DNA of 64,000 nt from Myxococcales bacterium (GTDB lineage Bacteria; Myxococcota_A; Polyangia; Polyangiales; GCA-016699535), in assembly GCA_016699535.1 (NCBI GenBank), contig CP064980.1:1744001-1808000 (forward strand), in the 5' to 3' direction. Position numbers and translations under genes: made by a program. The notes beneath the pieces are model-generated. The model was not told the origin of the DNA, ran no database searches, and saw only the letters and a list, made by a program, of their open reading frames with translations. Positions 54,726 through 63,460 of the stretch are shown in pieces (position 1 is the first letter of the stretch; each line of letters begins with the position of its first letter).

Positions 54726-54800
54726 AAGGGGAGCAGGGCCTTCATGCTCAGACAGTTCTCGCTTCGCTGCGGAACTGCGCGTGTAGGCCCTAGCTCCCTT
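54726..54800. repeat. Inverted-repeat element D upstream of hutU
   Basis: The arms at 54726-54741 (AAGGGGAGCAGGGCCT) and 54785-54800 pair with one bulge and one mismatch. The shared core differs from the preceding element at about one base in 49. A nested stem CAGTTC/GAACTG is present inside. The element ends 26 bp before the hutU start, so it would form in the hutU leader RNA. Confidence 0.82.
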
Positions 54801-54826
54801 TTGCAAGCTCAGCTTCGGAGATAGCC

Positions 54827-56566
54827 ATGAAATATAGCCGCTTTGAAGATATGCCCATGCTTATGTTAGATAGGGGCATGAGTCAGATTCAGTCCGATGT
54901 AAAGTCTAGTCGTGTGATTCGAGCGCCGAGGGGCAGTGAGCTTAGTTGCAAGGCCTGGCCGCAAGAGGCGGCGTTGCGCATGCTTATGAATAACTTGGAT
55001 CCGGAGGTCGCTGAACGACCTGCCGATCTTATTGTCTACGGTGGTACCGGAAAAGCAGCGCGTTCGTGGGAGGCTTACGACGTCATCGTACGGGAACTGC
55101 GAGCGCTTGAGAGTGATGAAACTTTGCTTGTGCAATCGGGCAAAGCAGTCGGTAAGTTTAAAACCCATCCAGATGCACCGCGTGTTCTTCTTGCAAACAG
55201 TTTACTTGTGCCTGCTTGGGCAAACTGGGATGAGTTTCGAGCACTCGAAGCCCTCGGCCTTACGATGTTCGGTCAAATGACGGCGGGCTCATGGATTTAC
55301 ATTGGCACTCAAGGAATTTTGCAGGGTACCTATGAGACCTTTGTGGCCGCGGCAAAAGAGCACTTTCAGGGATCTTGGCAGGGGCGCTGGATCCTTTCCG
55401 CGGGGCTTGGCGGTATGGGAGGAGCACAGCCTCTTGCAGCGACGATGGCAGGGGCAAGCTTTTTAGGTGTCGAAGTCGATGAAACGCGTGTTAAACGTAG
55501 ACTGGATACGGCTTATGTTGATCGCGCTACCAAGTCTTTAGACGAAGCGCTCCGGTGGATAGAAGAGGCGACGAAGAACAAGCAAGCTCTTTCTGTGGCG
55601 CTCATTGCCAACGCTGCAGACGTGTACCCCGAGTTGCTCAAGCGCGGCGTGTTGCCTGATTTTGTGACGGAGCAAACTTCCGCACACGATCCTTTGAACG
55701 GTTATGTTCCTCCAGGCTATAGCGTAGAGGAAGCTGCTGTACTGCGGAAAAAAGACCCTGAGGATTATGTTTCACGAGCACGAGTCGGTATGGCCAAGGA
55801 AGTCAACGCCATGTTGGACATGCAAAAACAAGGCGTCTTCGCGTGTGATTACGGTAACAATATCCGCGCTGAAGCCATGAAAGCTGGTGCCGATAGGGCT
55901 TTTGACATCATTGGTTTTGTTCCGGCCTATGTCAGACCGCTGTTTTGTGAAGGCAAGGGTCCATTTCGCTGGGCAGCGTTGTCGGGTGATCCGCAGGATA
56001 TCGCAGTCACCGATGAAGCCGTCAAAGAACTCATGCCAGAGGATACGATGCTACATCGTTGGCTCGATATGGCCAAAGAACGCATTCACTTTCAAGGGCT
56101 ACCCTCGCGGATTTGCTGGCTGGGCTATGGCGATAGGCATCGCATTGGCTTGCGATTCAACGAGCTTGTTAAACAAGGCAAACTCAAGGCCCCGATTGTA
56201 ATTGGCAGAGACCATCTCGACTGCGGTTCAGTGGCTTCCCCGAACCGCGAAACGGAAGCGATGAAAGACGGCTCTGATGCGATTGCCGATTGGCCTATCC
56301 TCAATGCACTCATCAACACCTGTTGCGGTGCAAGCTGGGTCAGCGTTCATCATGGTGGCGGGGTTGGCATGGGCTACTCGATTCATGCTGGCATGGTGGT
56401 TGTTGCCGATGGTAGTGATGATGCCGCGCGCCGTCTTGAGCGTGTCCTTACAAGCGATCCTGGCATGGGAGTGATACGACATGCGGATGCTGGTTATGAC
56501 ATCGCAATCCGTACCGCCCGTGAAAAAGGTGTTCATGTGCCTCATTTGCTAGCAGACAAGCCATGA
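54827..56566 (+). CDS. hutU: Urocanate hydratase
   Basis: This enzyme converts urocanate to imidazolonepropionate in histidine degradation. The 579-residue protein has the family start IRAPRGSELSCKAWPQEAALRMLMNNLDP with VYGGTGKAARSWE, the NAD-binding region GLGGMGGAQPLAATMAG, and the later EQTSAHDPLNGYVP, YGNNIRAEA, GRDHLDCGSVASPNRETE and GGGVGMGYSIHAGM. The length is slightly above the usual 555. It is coupled to hutI by ATGA; no hutH or hutG lies in the window. Confidence 0.96.
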   Translation: MKYSRFEDMPMLMLDRGMSQIQSDVKSSRVIRAPRGSELSCKAWPQEAALRMLMNNLDPEVAERPADLIVYGGTGKAARSWEAYDVIVRELRALESDETLLVQSGKAVGKFKTHPDAPRVLLANSLLVPAWANWDEFRALEALGLTMFGQMTAGSWIYIGTQGILQGTYETFVAAAKEHFQGSWQGRWILSAGLGGMGGAQPLAATMAGASFLGVEVDETRVKRRLDTAYVDRATKSLDEALRWIEEATKNKQALSVALIANAADVYPELLKRGVLPDFVTEQTSAHDPLNGYVPPGYSVEEAAVLRKKDPEDYVSRARVGMAKEVNAMLDMQKQGVFACDYGNNIRAEAMKAGADRAFDIIGFVPAYVRPLFCEGKGPFRWAALSGDPQDIAVTDEAVKELMPEDTMLHRWLDMAKERIHFQGLPSRICWLGYGDRHRIGLRFNELVKQGKLKAPIVIGRDHLDCGSVASPNRETEAMKDGSDAIADWPILNALINTCCGASWVSVHHGGGVGMGYSIHAGMVVVADGSDDAARRLERVLTSDPGMGVIRHADAGYDIAIRTAREKGVHVPHLLADKP

Positions 56567-57795
56567 GATCAGAGCTTGATTTTCTTATTGTCAACGCGCG
56601 CGTTGTTAGCTGTACTGCGCCTTCTGGAGCTGCAAGAAATGATCTTGGCATCATTGATAAGGGAGCCGTAGGCATCAAGGCCGGTGTGATTGCTTTTGTG
56701 GGCACACATCACGAAGCCCTGAGCCTGCGAACGAAACAAAAGCTCGATGTAAAGGGGCGGGTGGTGCTTCCTGGTCTAATCGATCCGCATACGCATGCTG
56801 TGTTTGAAGGTAGCCGTATCGATGAGTTTGCTCGGCGTAAATCGGGTGAAGATTACCTCAGCATTTCGAAAAGCGGCGGCGGGATACAATCGACTGTTCG
56901 TGCAACGCGGCAAGCGAGTCCGGAGTTGCTCCTGAAAAGTGCGAAGCGCCGGCTGAGCGCTATGCTGCGGCATGGTGTAACCACAGTTGAAGTTAAAAGC
57001 GGCTATGGCTTGGATGTGCCTAGTGAACTAAAACTTCTTGCCGTCGCAAAAAAACTTTCAGGAGCTCCACAAACATTGGCGACTTTCCTCGGCGCACACG
57101 TGATTCCGGAGGAGTACTGCGACGAGCCTGAGGTTTATGTTGATCTTATCTGTGAGACCCTGATCCCCAAGATTGCAAAAGAGAAGTTAGCTAGTAGCTG
57201 CGATGTTTATCTTGACGATGGTGCGTACAGTTACGAGCAGGCTGAACGCATATGGCAGAGTGCGGTGGCACATGGTTTAAAAGCAAAGGGGCATGTTGGT
57301 CAGTTTAGTGACCAGCGAGGCGCAGAGTTGCTTGCACGGTTCAGCGCGCTTAGCGCGGATCATTTAGAGCATGTGTCCGATGATGATTTAGCGGCCATGG
57401 GTAAAGCTGGCGTGGTGGCTGTTCTTCTTCCAGGTGCATGGCTCACGCTTGGGCAACAGCCGCCCGATGTTGAACGCATGCGTTACTATGGTGTGAAGCT
57501 CGCGATTGGCAGCGATTGCAACCCTGGAACCAGTCCCTGCACGGACTTGCCTTTGTGTGCTGCAATCGCGGTGAGGCAATGCGCGATGAGTCTCGAAGAA
57601 GCAATTTTGGCCATGACAGAAGTGGCATCAAAAGCCGTTGGAATTGCCACAATTGGCAAGATTTGCATAGGAAACCAGGCAGATCTGGCAATTTACGATT
57701 CCGATGATCCCCGCCTCCTCGCCTACGCTTTGGGTGATGTCAAGGCACGCTATGTCTTCATAAACGGTCAACTTGTAAACACTAATGATGGATAG
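56563..57795 (+). CDS. hutI: Imidazolonepropionase
   Basis: The 410-residue amidohydrolase follows hutU in the histidine pathway and opens the imidazolone ring. It has the metal motif DPHTHAVFEGSR, TTVEVKSGYGLD, GHVGQFSDQRGAEL, ADHLEHVSD and ALGSDCNPGTSP-like AIGSDCNPGTS. Its start overlaps the hutU stop. Confidence 0.95.
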   Translation: MRSELDFLIVNARVVSCTAPSGAARNDLGIIDKGAVGIKAGVIAFVGTHHEALSLRTKQKLDVKGRVVLPGLIDPHTHAVFEGSRIDEFARRKSGEDYLSISKSGGGIQSTVRATRQASPELLLKSAKRRLSAMLRHGVTTVEVKSGYGLDVPSELKLLAVAKKLSGAPQTLATFLGAHVIPEEYCDEPEVYVDLICETLIPKIAKEKLASSCDVYLDDGAYSYEQAERIWQSAVAHGLKAKGHVGQFSDQRGAELLARFSALSADHLEHVSDDDLAAMGKAGVVAVLLPGAWLTLGQQPPDVERMRYYGVKLAIGSDCNPGTSPCTDLPLCAAIAVRQCAMSLEEAILAMTEVASKAVGIATIGKICIGNQADLAIYDSDDPRLLAYALGDVKARYVFINGQLVNTNDG

Positions 57796-57867
57796 GGTCA
57801 GCCAGCTTACCAGCCCGCCCCCCGCGAGCAAAGCGAGCCCGCAGGGGAGGGAGCCGACGCGCAAAGC

Positions 57868-58019
57868 GCGTTCGGGAGGGGATTCGCGTGAATCCCCTCT
57901 TTGGAGCGCTGCTACGCAGCGGTACAAACAGTTAAAGCGAGCAGACGCAGAATGTGCGTTCGGGAGGGGATTCGCGTGAATCTCCTTTTTGGAGCGCTGC
58001 TCCGCAGCGGTACAAACAG
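57868..58019 (+). repeat. Tandem pair of 64-bp hairpin repeats after hutI
   Basis: Two copies at 57868-57931 and 57956-58019 (period 88 bp) match at about 61 of 64 bases. Each carries GGGGATTC-GCGT-GAATC followed by a CCCC-type arm (one base different in copy two) and GGAGCGCTGCT-ACGCAGCGG, so each folds into two hairpins. The preceding 50 bp holds shorter related hairpins (GCGCAAAGCGC, GAGCAAAGCGAGC). The array lies between the convergent hutI and RHH genes. Confidence 0.8.
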
Positions 58020-58026
58020 AAAAACT

Positions 58027-58338
58027 CTAGTAACTCCTAGGGAGCTTTGCGGTGTCGACTTGGTCGAGGGCATAGCGGATGAGGGCGCTGCGACTCATCT
58101 TTCGATGTCCTTGTGTTTTGAGTTCGTCGACTTTTTCATCGAGTTTCTGTAAATCCTCTTTGTATAGAGAAATGCAGATGATGTCGTAGTGATCAGCTTT
58201 GAGAGCTTGGTTTCGCGCTTTGGGCTTACGCTTTTTCGCTGGAATGCTCTCTTGTTTGTAAAATGATTTTCCAAGTACCTCTTGAACCTCGTTGGCGTCA
58301 AAAAGGTCGGATACGGAACTGTTATTTGTTTTGCTCAT
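58027..58338 (-). CDS. Ribbon-helix-helix-like DNA-binding protein paired with ParA
   Basis: The 103-residue protein is charged and has a C-terminal ribbon-helix-helix-like pattern: DIICISLYKEDLQKLDEKVDELK followed by RKMSRSALIRYALDQVD. The strand-helix-helix with a conserved Ser-Arg start of the second helix is typical. It lies 8 bp after the ParA-like gene. Such small proteins act as the centromere-binding partner or repressor of ParA; that role is inference. Confidence 0.65.
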   Translation of the reverse strand: MSKTNNSSVSDLFDANEVQEVLGKSFYKQESIPAKKRKPKARNQALKADHYDIICISLYKEDLQKLDEKVDELKTQGHRKMSRSALIRYALDQVDTAKLPRSY

Positions 58339-58346
58339 GACTACCC

Positions 58347-59479
58347 CTATACCGTTGGAACTAGAAAACCCGTGACAGTGACTTGTGGCATGGCTGCCGT
58401 AGCGACAGAAGCTGCTACATAGTGATGATTGACGTGCTGTGGATTCTGCAAATCAAAGATATGCTGAACCAAGGAAAGATAGTCAGTTACACCTGAGCTA
58501 TCGGGAGCATATTCAAAAATCGTTTGCTTAACGCTTGGAGCTTCTCGCAATCGAGTGTTGACACGAATGGGAGGTAGACACCGTTCTTTGAAATGTTTGG
58601 TAAGTGCGTCAACAGAATCTCGGCAAATACGATTTCGTACATCAAAGAAGGTGGGAAGTACGCCTAGCAAATCAAGTTCATGCCCAAAGGCTTGGCGCAC
58701 GCTCTTGATTGTTCGAAGCACTTGCTTAACACCCACAAGGGCAAGGTAATCGCAGGAAACGGGTACCACCACGCTGTCGGCGTACATTAGTGCGTTTTGG
58801 TTCATCAAGGAAAGCGCCGGCGCACAGTCCAAGACTATTGTATCGTAGTCCGACACCCCTTGAGAGAGACGCTCGCGCATGATGCGGTGACGATTCGGTT
58901 GGTTGGCCAGGTAAAGCTCAGCTGCTGCCAACATTTCGTTGGAGGTAACGACGTCGAGATTTTTTCTGACCGGAATGGCTACATCTGCTGGAGAAACGCC
59001 CTGAACCAGACAGTGATAGAGATTGCGCTCACCATGAATACCGAGGGCTGCTCCCACGTTCCCTTGGCCGTCAGCGTCAATCAAAAGAACATTCTGACCG
59101 CGTTCAGCTAGACCGGCAGCAAGGTTGACCGCAGTGGTTGTCTTAGCTGTTCCGCCTTTATGGTTGAAGACTGCGATGCGTTGAGAGCGGCGTTTGATGG
59201 TAGGTGCTGCAACATGATTGGTCGCAATAGCTCGACAGGTTGTCGAACAGAAATGCCGGCTTTTTCCTTGATCGACCATGACTTGAAAGGCGTGCTCCAT
59301 CACAAACGGACGAGCGCAGGTTTCACAAGTGTGGTGTTGCTGCGCGCCAACCGCTTGCTGTTGGCAGCTTTGCGAGCAGAAATGAACAAATGATCCGTCT
59401 TGAGTTTCTGGCACTTGATACCGAAAGCGCACATCAAGGCTGAGCCGCATACAGAGCAGCTGGTTTTTGCACTATCCAT
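58347..59479 (-). CDS. ParA-family ATPase with N-terminal zinc-finger-like region (1-nt frameshift)
   Basis: The ATPase core has the deviant Walker A KGGTAKTTTAVNLA, LIDADGQGN and VLDCAPALS, as in ParA/Soj. Before it are about 75 residues with Cys pairs (FCSQSCQ, CETCARPF, FCSTTC) resembling a treble-clef or MYND/TRASH-like metal site. The uninterrupted frame starts at 59450. Adding one G to the plus-strand GG at 59438-59439 joins an upstream piece MDSAKTSCSVCGSA with a GGAGG site, which supplies another CxxC. The joined protein is about 377 residues. It may partition a replicon or a large cellular cargo. Confidence 0.82.
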
Positions 59480-59512
59480 TGTTTCCTCCCGATACTTCTC
59501 TTTGGATTGCCT

Positions 59513-59631
59513 GGTTGGAGCCAGCTGCGCTTCGCCTGCAGCTCTATGGTCCAATCAAGCAACCCCAATTATAAGCTTGCATGGCATAGTGCCCGGCACG
59601 CTTTTTAATAAGTACTTGCTAAGCACTTAGC
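59513..59631 (-). promoter_or_regulatory. Leader hairpin and palindromes upstream of the ParA-like gene
   Basis: Three inverted sequences lie here. One is an imperfect hairpin at 59513-59557 (GGTTGGA...AGCTGC paired with GCAGCT...TCCAATC). The others are GTGCC-C-GGCAC at 59589-59599 and GCTAAG-CA-CTTAGC at 59618-59631, with AAGTACTT beside it. A TATAAT lies at 59568-59573 on the minus strand. The palindromes are plausible operator or parS-like sites for the RHH protein; the evidence is positional only. Confidence 0.4.
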
Positions 59632-59700
59632 GAGCCTGGATCGGCAGGTCAAAAAAACTGCAAAAAATATTGCTTTGTCTGGCGGAGCTTTGGCGGACTC

Positions 59701-60897
59701 TTATGGGCTTGGAAAGATGGCTCGGTGCGTAGCAATAGCCGCGCCATTGATGTTGATGTGACGAACCACGATGCTCGTTGACGATGCAGGTTCAACATCT
59801 GTATATTTGACAGTATCGACCAAGGCGGGGAAATTATAGATTAGGCCGTTGGCGAGCTGATCAGCCGGGGCACTCGTCGTTAAGTTGTCTGTGGCTGTGA
59901 TGAGACTTCGAGAGCTTGCCAAGAACAAGGGGGTATCTCCAAGCACTTGATAGCTTCCGTTGTTGGTTGCTGAGGGACCATCAAGTACAACAATCACGCG
60001 TCCGCTTTGTACAAACTCGTCCATGGCGTTGGCCCATTGGGCGCTATAGCCGAACAGGGTAGCATTGGTTGCATTCCCCTGAGCATAAACAAGGAATACA
60101 TCGTAATCGAGTAAGTTGAGCACAACAGCTGCCGAATCGTCTGTTACGGTTTTGCTCCAACCGGGACTTGATGCGTGTGGATGGCTATTGATGGCGGCGT
60201 CAGTTCCCGTAATTGATGAAGTGAGCGCGTCGCCCCGGAAAGCAAGCACTTTGAGCGGAGAGGAAAAGAAACTTGCATTTAGAAACACCGCATTTCCTAC
60301 AAGACTCGCAGCGGATTTCTGATCGTCAGTTCCAGTGTAGCCAACGTAGTTCATGCCTATAACGACCACGTGACCGGGTCTGACGTCGGCACAGATACCA
60401 GTCTCACAAATTCCGCTTTGGCAGACGTTGCCGCAGCTTCCACAGTTTTTGGGGTCGCTGTCACGGTCTACACAGCTACTGGCACAATTAAAGAGCGGGG
60501 GAGTACAGCTAACGTTGCAACTTTCGTTTTCACACACAGGCGTTCCGCCACTACAGACCGTGCCGCCTTCGCCGATGCATCCGCCGCAGGTGTTTGAATC
60601 GTTCGGATCCACGCAACTTCCGTCGCTGCATTGCACTTGGCCGATGGGGCAGCCGGGTAAGCTCGCATCGGTGCCACTATCGCTGCCGATGCTTCCGTCG
60701 CCGGCATCTCCGGTGTTTGAATCGCCGAGTCCACCATCGTTGGGTATGCTTCCGTCGCCAGGTAGATTCCCGTCATTGAGAACGCATCGGCCGCCGCTCT
60801 TTGTGTAGCCGTCAGCGCAGTTGGCGCCTACTAAGGGCTCCCCGCAGCCGACAAGACCAATGCATACCCATAAAACTATCGGGACGATGTGCCGCAT
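59701..60897 (-). CDS. Cys-rich lipoprotein, Myxococcota style
   Basis: The start MRHIVPIVLW (60897) gives a lipoprotein signal ending LVGC. A Gly/Asp-rich linker is followed by about 90 residues with some 20 Cys (CPIGQVQCSDGSCVD, CGGCIGEGG, NCGSCGNVC), a pattern typical of myxobacterial surface lipoproteins. The C-terminal 230 residues (GHVVVIGMNYVGYTG, YDVFLVYAQGN, GRVIVVLDGPS) look like an alpha/beta domain without a recognised active site. Its start overlaps the OmpA stop (TAATG), so the two are co-expressed. Confidence 0.75.
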   Translation of the reverse strand: MRHIVPIVLWVCIGLVGCGEPLVGANCADGYTKSGGRCVLNDGNLPGDGSIPNDGGLGDSNTGDAGDGSIGSDSGTDASLPGCPIGQVQCSDGSCVDPNDSNTCGGCIGEGGTVCSGGTPVCENESCNVSCTPPLFNCASSCVDRDSDPKNCGSCGNVCQSGICETGICADVRPGHVVVIGMNYVGYTGTDDQKSAASLVGNAVFLNASFFSSPLKVLAFRGDALTSSITGTDAAINSHPHASSPGWSKTVTDDSAAVVLNLLDYDVFLVYAQGNATNATLFGYSAQWANAMDEFVQSGRVIVVLDGPSATNNGSYQVLGDTPLFLASSRSLITATDNLTTSAPADQLANGLIYNFPALVDTVKYTDVEPASSTSIVVRHININGAAIATHRAIFPSP

Positions 60898-62225
60898 TAC
60901 CAATCTCCTGAGGTATCGGTTTCTTTAGCGTTTGTATTCGCTTCGACTGCCTTCTTTTTCTTTATCCCTTGTACGACAACAAACTCAACACGCCGGTTGC
61001 GTTGGTGTGCTTCTGGTGTCGTGCCTTTATCTCTTAAACGTTCTGAACCATAGCCTTCGGCTTCGATGATGTTGGCAGGAATGCCGCGGTGTACAAGCGC
61101 TTCCATCACATTCTTTGCTCGGCGTTCGCTCAACTCTTGGTTGAAGTCATCGGCGCCTTGAGCATCAGCGTGCCCTTCAATGCGCAATTCAGTCCATTCG
61201 GGATGCTGTTTCCAAAGGTGAACGATGGCATCAAGCACAGGCTTTGCACGGCTTTTTACTCGCGAGCGATTCAAATCGAACAAGACACGTTCTTCAAGGA
61301 TGACACGGTCTTCAACTAACTCGACAAGCCCTTCATCTGGGCAGCCGTCATGATCGTCTACGCCATTGATTGTTTCTCTGTCGTTGGGACACTGATCGTC
61401 TTCGTCGTTGATTCCGTCCTGATCGTTATCGGGATCGGGGCAACCGTCCTCGTCTAAGAAGTTGTCATAGTCTTCAGGACGATTTGGGCAGGAGTCGTTC
61501 TTGTCGAGAATCTTATCTTGGTCGTTGTCGTCGTCGGGGCAACCGTCTTCATCTTCAAAACGGTCGAGATCTTCGGGCGTATCTGGACATTTGTCCGCGT
61601 CGTCTGGAACACCATCTTTATCTCGATCCGGCGGTGCTTGCTCGACAACTTGCTCTACTACTTCGCTCTCTGCATCAAACAAAGTGATTTCAAGACCAGC
61701 CAGCAAGAGCCGCGCATCCCGTGAATCCAGGCTTTCTTGAGAATCGATGATCTGAACATAGCGAAGGGCGGGTCCCATGCGCAGGCTGCCAACTTTGAAC
61801 GACCAGCCAAGACCGGCTTCAAGATCGGGCCTCAGCACATCGCCGGTTAGGCCGCCGCCGCCACCCACTTCAATCCATGGTCCAACGGCACGGTGCACCT
61901 GCTCCGCCGATGAAAAAGGACGGATGCGTACATTCAAGTTGAGCATCGCCCAAGTTCCGGCGCCCGGGTTTCGTAAATTGGTGTTTGGATCGCCGTCCAG
62001 AAGTATTCCAGTACGCAATTTTAAGCCCGGCACAAGCCAATGCGTTAATGGCTTGTACACACCTACGCCTATTGAGCCACCTGGTCCGAACCAGTCTTTT
62101 TGTGGACTCGACATGGGTAGCGCCGCCATGAGATCCCCTTTTAGCAGCCACGGCTCATCAGCCCGGGCGGAGGTAGAAAGGCAGAGCAAAGAAAGCACAA
62201 AAACGGAAGTACGCATGATTGACAT
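60897..62225 (-). CDS. OmpA-family outer-membrane protein with thrombospondin type 3 repeats
   Basis: The 442-residue protein has a signal peptide, a beta-barrel-like N-terminal half (about residues 25-190), then five Asp-rich calcium-binding repeats (DRDKDGVPDDADKCPDTPED, DNDQDGINDEDDQCP and others). The C-terminal OmpA domain follows, with LRIEGHADAQG, LSERRAKNVMEAL and NRRVEFVV for peptidoglycan binding. It links the outer membrane to the cell wall. The downstream lipoprotein may be a partner. Confidence 0.92.
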   Translation of the reverse strand: MSIMRTSVFVLSLLCLSTSARADEPWLLKGDLMAALPMSSPQKDWFGPGGSIGVGVYKPLTHWLVPGLKLRTGILLDGDPNTNLRNPGAGTWAMLNLNVRIRPFSSAEQVHRAVGPWIEVGGGGGLTGDVLRPDLEAGLGWSFKVGSLRMGPALRYVQIIDSQESLDSRDARLLLAGLEITLFDAESEVVEQVVEQAPPDRDKDGVPDDADKCPDTPEDLDRFEDEDGCPDDDNDQDKILDKNDSCPNRPEDYDNFLDEDGCPDPDNDQDGINDEDDQCPNDRETINGVDDHDGCPDEGLVELVEDRVILEERVLFDLNRSRVKSRAKPVLDAIVHLWKQHPEWTELRIEGHADAQGADDFNQELSERRAKNVMEALVHRGIPANIIEAEGYGSERLRDKGTTPEAHQRNRRVEFVVVQGIKKKKAVEANTNAKETDTSGDW

Positions 62226-62322
62226 AAGTTTTTAGGACGCTTTGCTTTTGGGATAGGCCAAACAACAAGTGAGGGCATTTTCACATTCAGAATGAGAAAA
62301 CACAACCAAATTGCAGTGTTTT

Positions 62323-63231
62323 TTAGCGAGAAGGGCCCCATTTATGGATGGAGGGCAGGGCACAATAGAGCAGTTGGTGGTAGATGCCTCGGGGCAGGAC
62401 CCGTCGTAAGAGGGCAAAAAGATGGGCATCGATCGTGGCAGGCACCCGTAGTGGTGGTCTGCGCTGCTCAATGGTTTTCGCGATCTTGGCGGCGACCTTC
62501 TCGGGCGTTGCAAGCGCAAAATCCATGGCTTTGGCTATAAAAGGACCCATAAATTGATAGTGCCGGTGGTAGGCGTCGAGTTCGCTGTTCTCTGAAATAT
62601 GACTGGCGTGGGTGCGGCGCGTGTTCTGAAACGAGCCGGAGTGAATAAAACCCGGCTGAATCAGAGTGACAAAAACATTCCAAGGTTTTACTTCATACCA
62701 TAGCGCTTCGGAGGCGCCTTCAAGCGCAAACTTCGAAGCGCTGTAGGTGGCCATGGTAGGCATGGCCATCATGCCGCCCACGGAAGAAACGTTGATAATG
62801 CGTCCATGGCGTTTGTCACGCATCGTTGGAAGAACTAAGCGAGTCATCTCCATGGGTGCACAGAAGTTTACGCCGAGTTGTGCAAGACGTTCTTCTTCGG
62901 TGACATGCTCGACTACCGAGCGATAGGCTAGGCCTGCGTTGTTGACCAAAACCGTAATGCCGCCAAGTTTGCTTTCGGCTTCTCGCACGATAGCTCGGCG
63001 TTGAATGTTGTCCAAAATATCCAACGGCCTCAGCCACACTCGCTCGCTTTGCTGTATTCCCTGCTCTTCAAAGCGCGGTAAAGAGGATTCGCGTGCGGTT
63101 AGAATCAGCTTATGTTCAGTGGTCGAGAGCAGTAACTTACTTAGGGCAAGTCCGAGACCGCTACTTGCGCCGGTGACCAAAACAACTTCGTGTTTGGGTT
63201 TCGTTTGAACCAAGGGACGATAGTAGCTCAA
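62323..63231 (-). CDS. Short-chain dehydrogenase/reductase
   Basis: The 302-residue SDR has VTGASSGLGLALS, LVNNAGLAYRS, NVSSVGGMM and YSASKFALEG, giving the Ser-Tyr-Lys active site. The long C-terminal part (about residues 200-300) is like those of membrane-associated lipid or sterol SDRs. The substrate is unknown. The gene is divergent from the ABC permease gene, with a 229-bp promoter region between them. Confidence 0.88.
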   Translation of the reverse strand: MSYYRPLVQTKPKHEVVLVTGASSGLGLALSKLLLSTTEHKLILTARESSLPRFEEQGIQQSERVWLRPLDILDNIQRRAIVREAESKLGGITVLVNNAGLAYRSVVEHVTEEERLAQLGVNFCAPMEMTRLVLPTMRDKRHGRIINVSSVGGMMAMPTMATYSASKFALEGASEALWYEVKPWNVFVTLIQPGFIHSGSFQNTRRTHASHISENSELDAYHRHYQFMGPFIAKAMDFALATPEKVAAKIAKTIEQRRPPLRVPATIDAHLFALLRRVLPRGIYHQLLYCALPSIHKWGPSR

Positions 63232-63460
63232 TTTAGTAACCCTGCAAAATGCCTTGTTTTTCGGGCAACATTCTAGGAAAACGAAGCTAAACGGTTAGGC
63301 CGCTTTAAGGCGCTAAGCATGGCGATGAATTGTAAGAACAAGGTTTTTGTGCTCTAAGTTCTTAGGCCTAGCGGTTATAAGCAAGCTCCGAATCTTTGCA
63401 GACTGCGCTAAAGGCACGAAATACATACTGCTTAACCTCTACCGCTCCTGTTACTGAGAT

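Larger units (their letters stand above)
54518..54826. other. Intergenic gap between photolyase and hutU
   Basis: The 309-bp gap contains the two related hairpin elements and a 75-bp spacer with no obvious motif. Frames crossing it are made by the repeats. The hutU ribosome site would be GGAG at about 54818. Confidence 0.45.

Noticed and set aside
63232..63460. Possible tRNA or small RNA in the divergent gap
   Set aside because: No cloverleaf with a T-loop GTTCRA and matching acceptor stem was found; the sequence looks like a promoter region.
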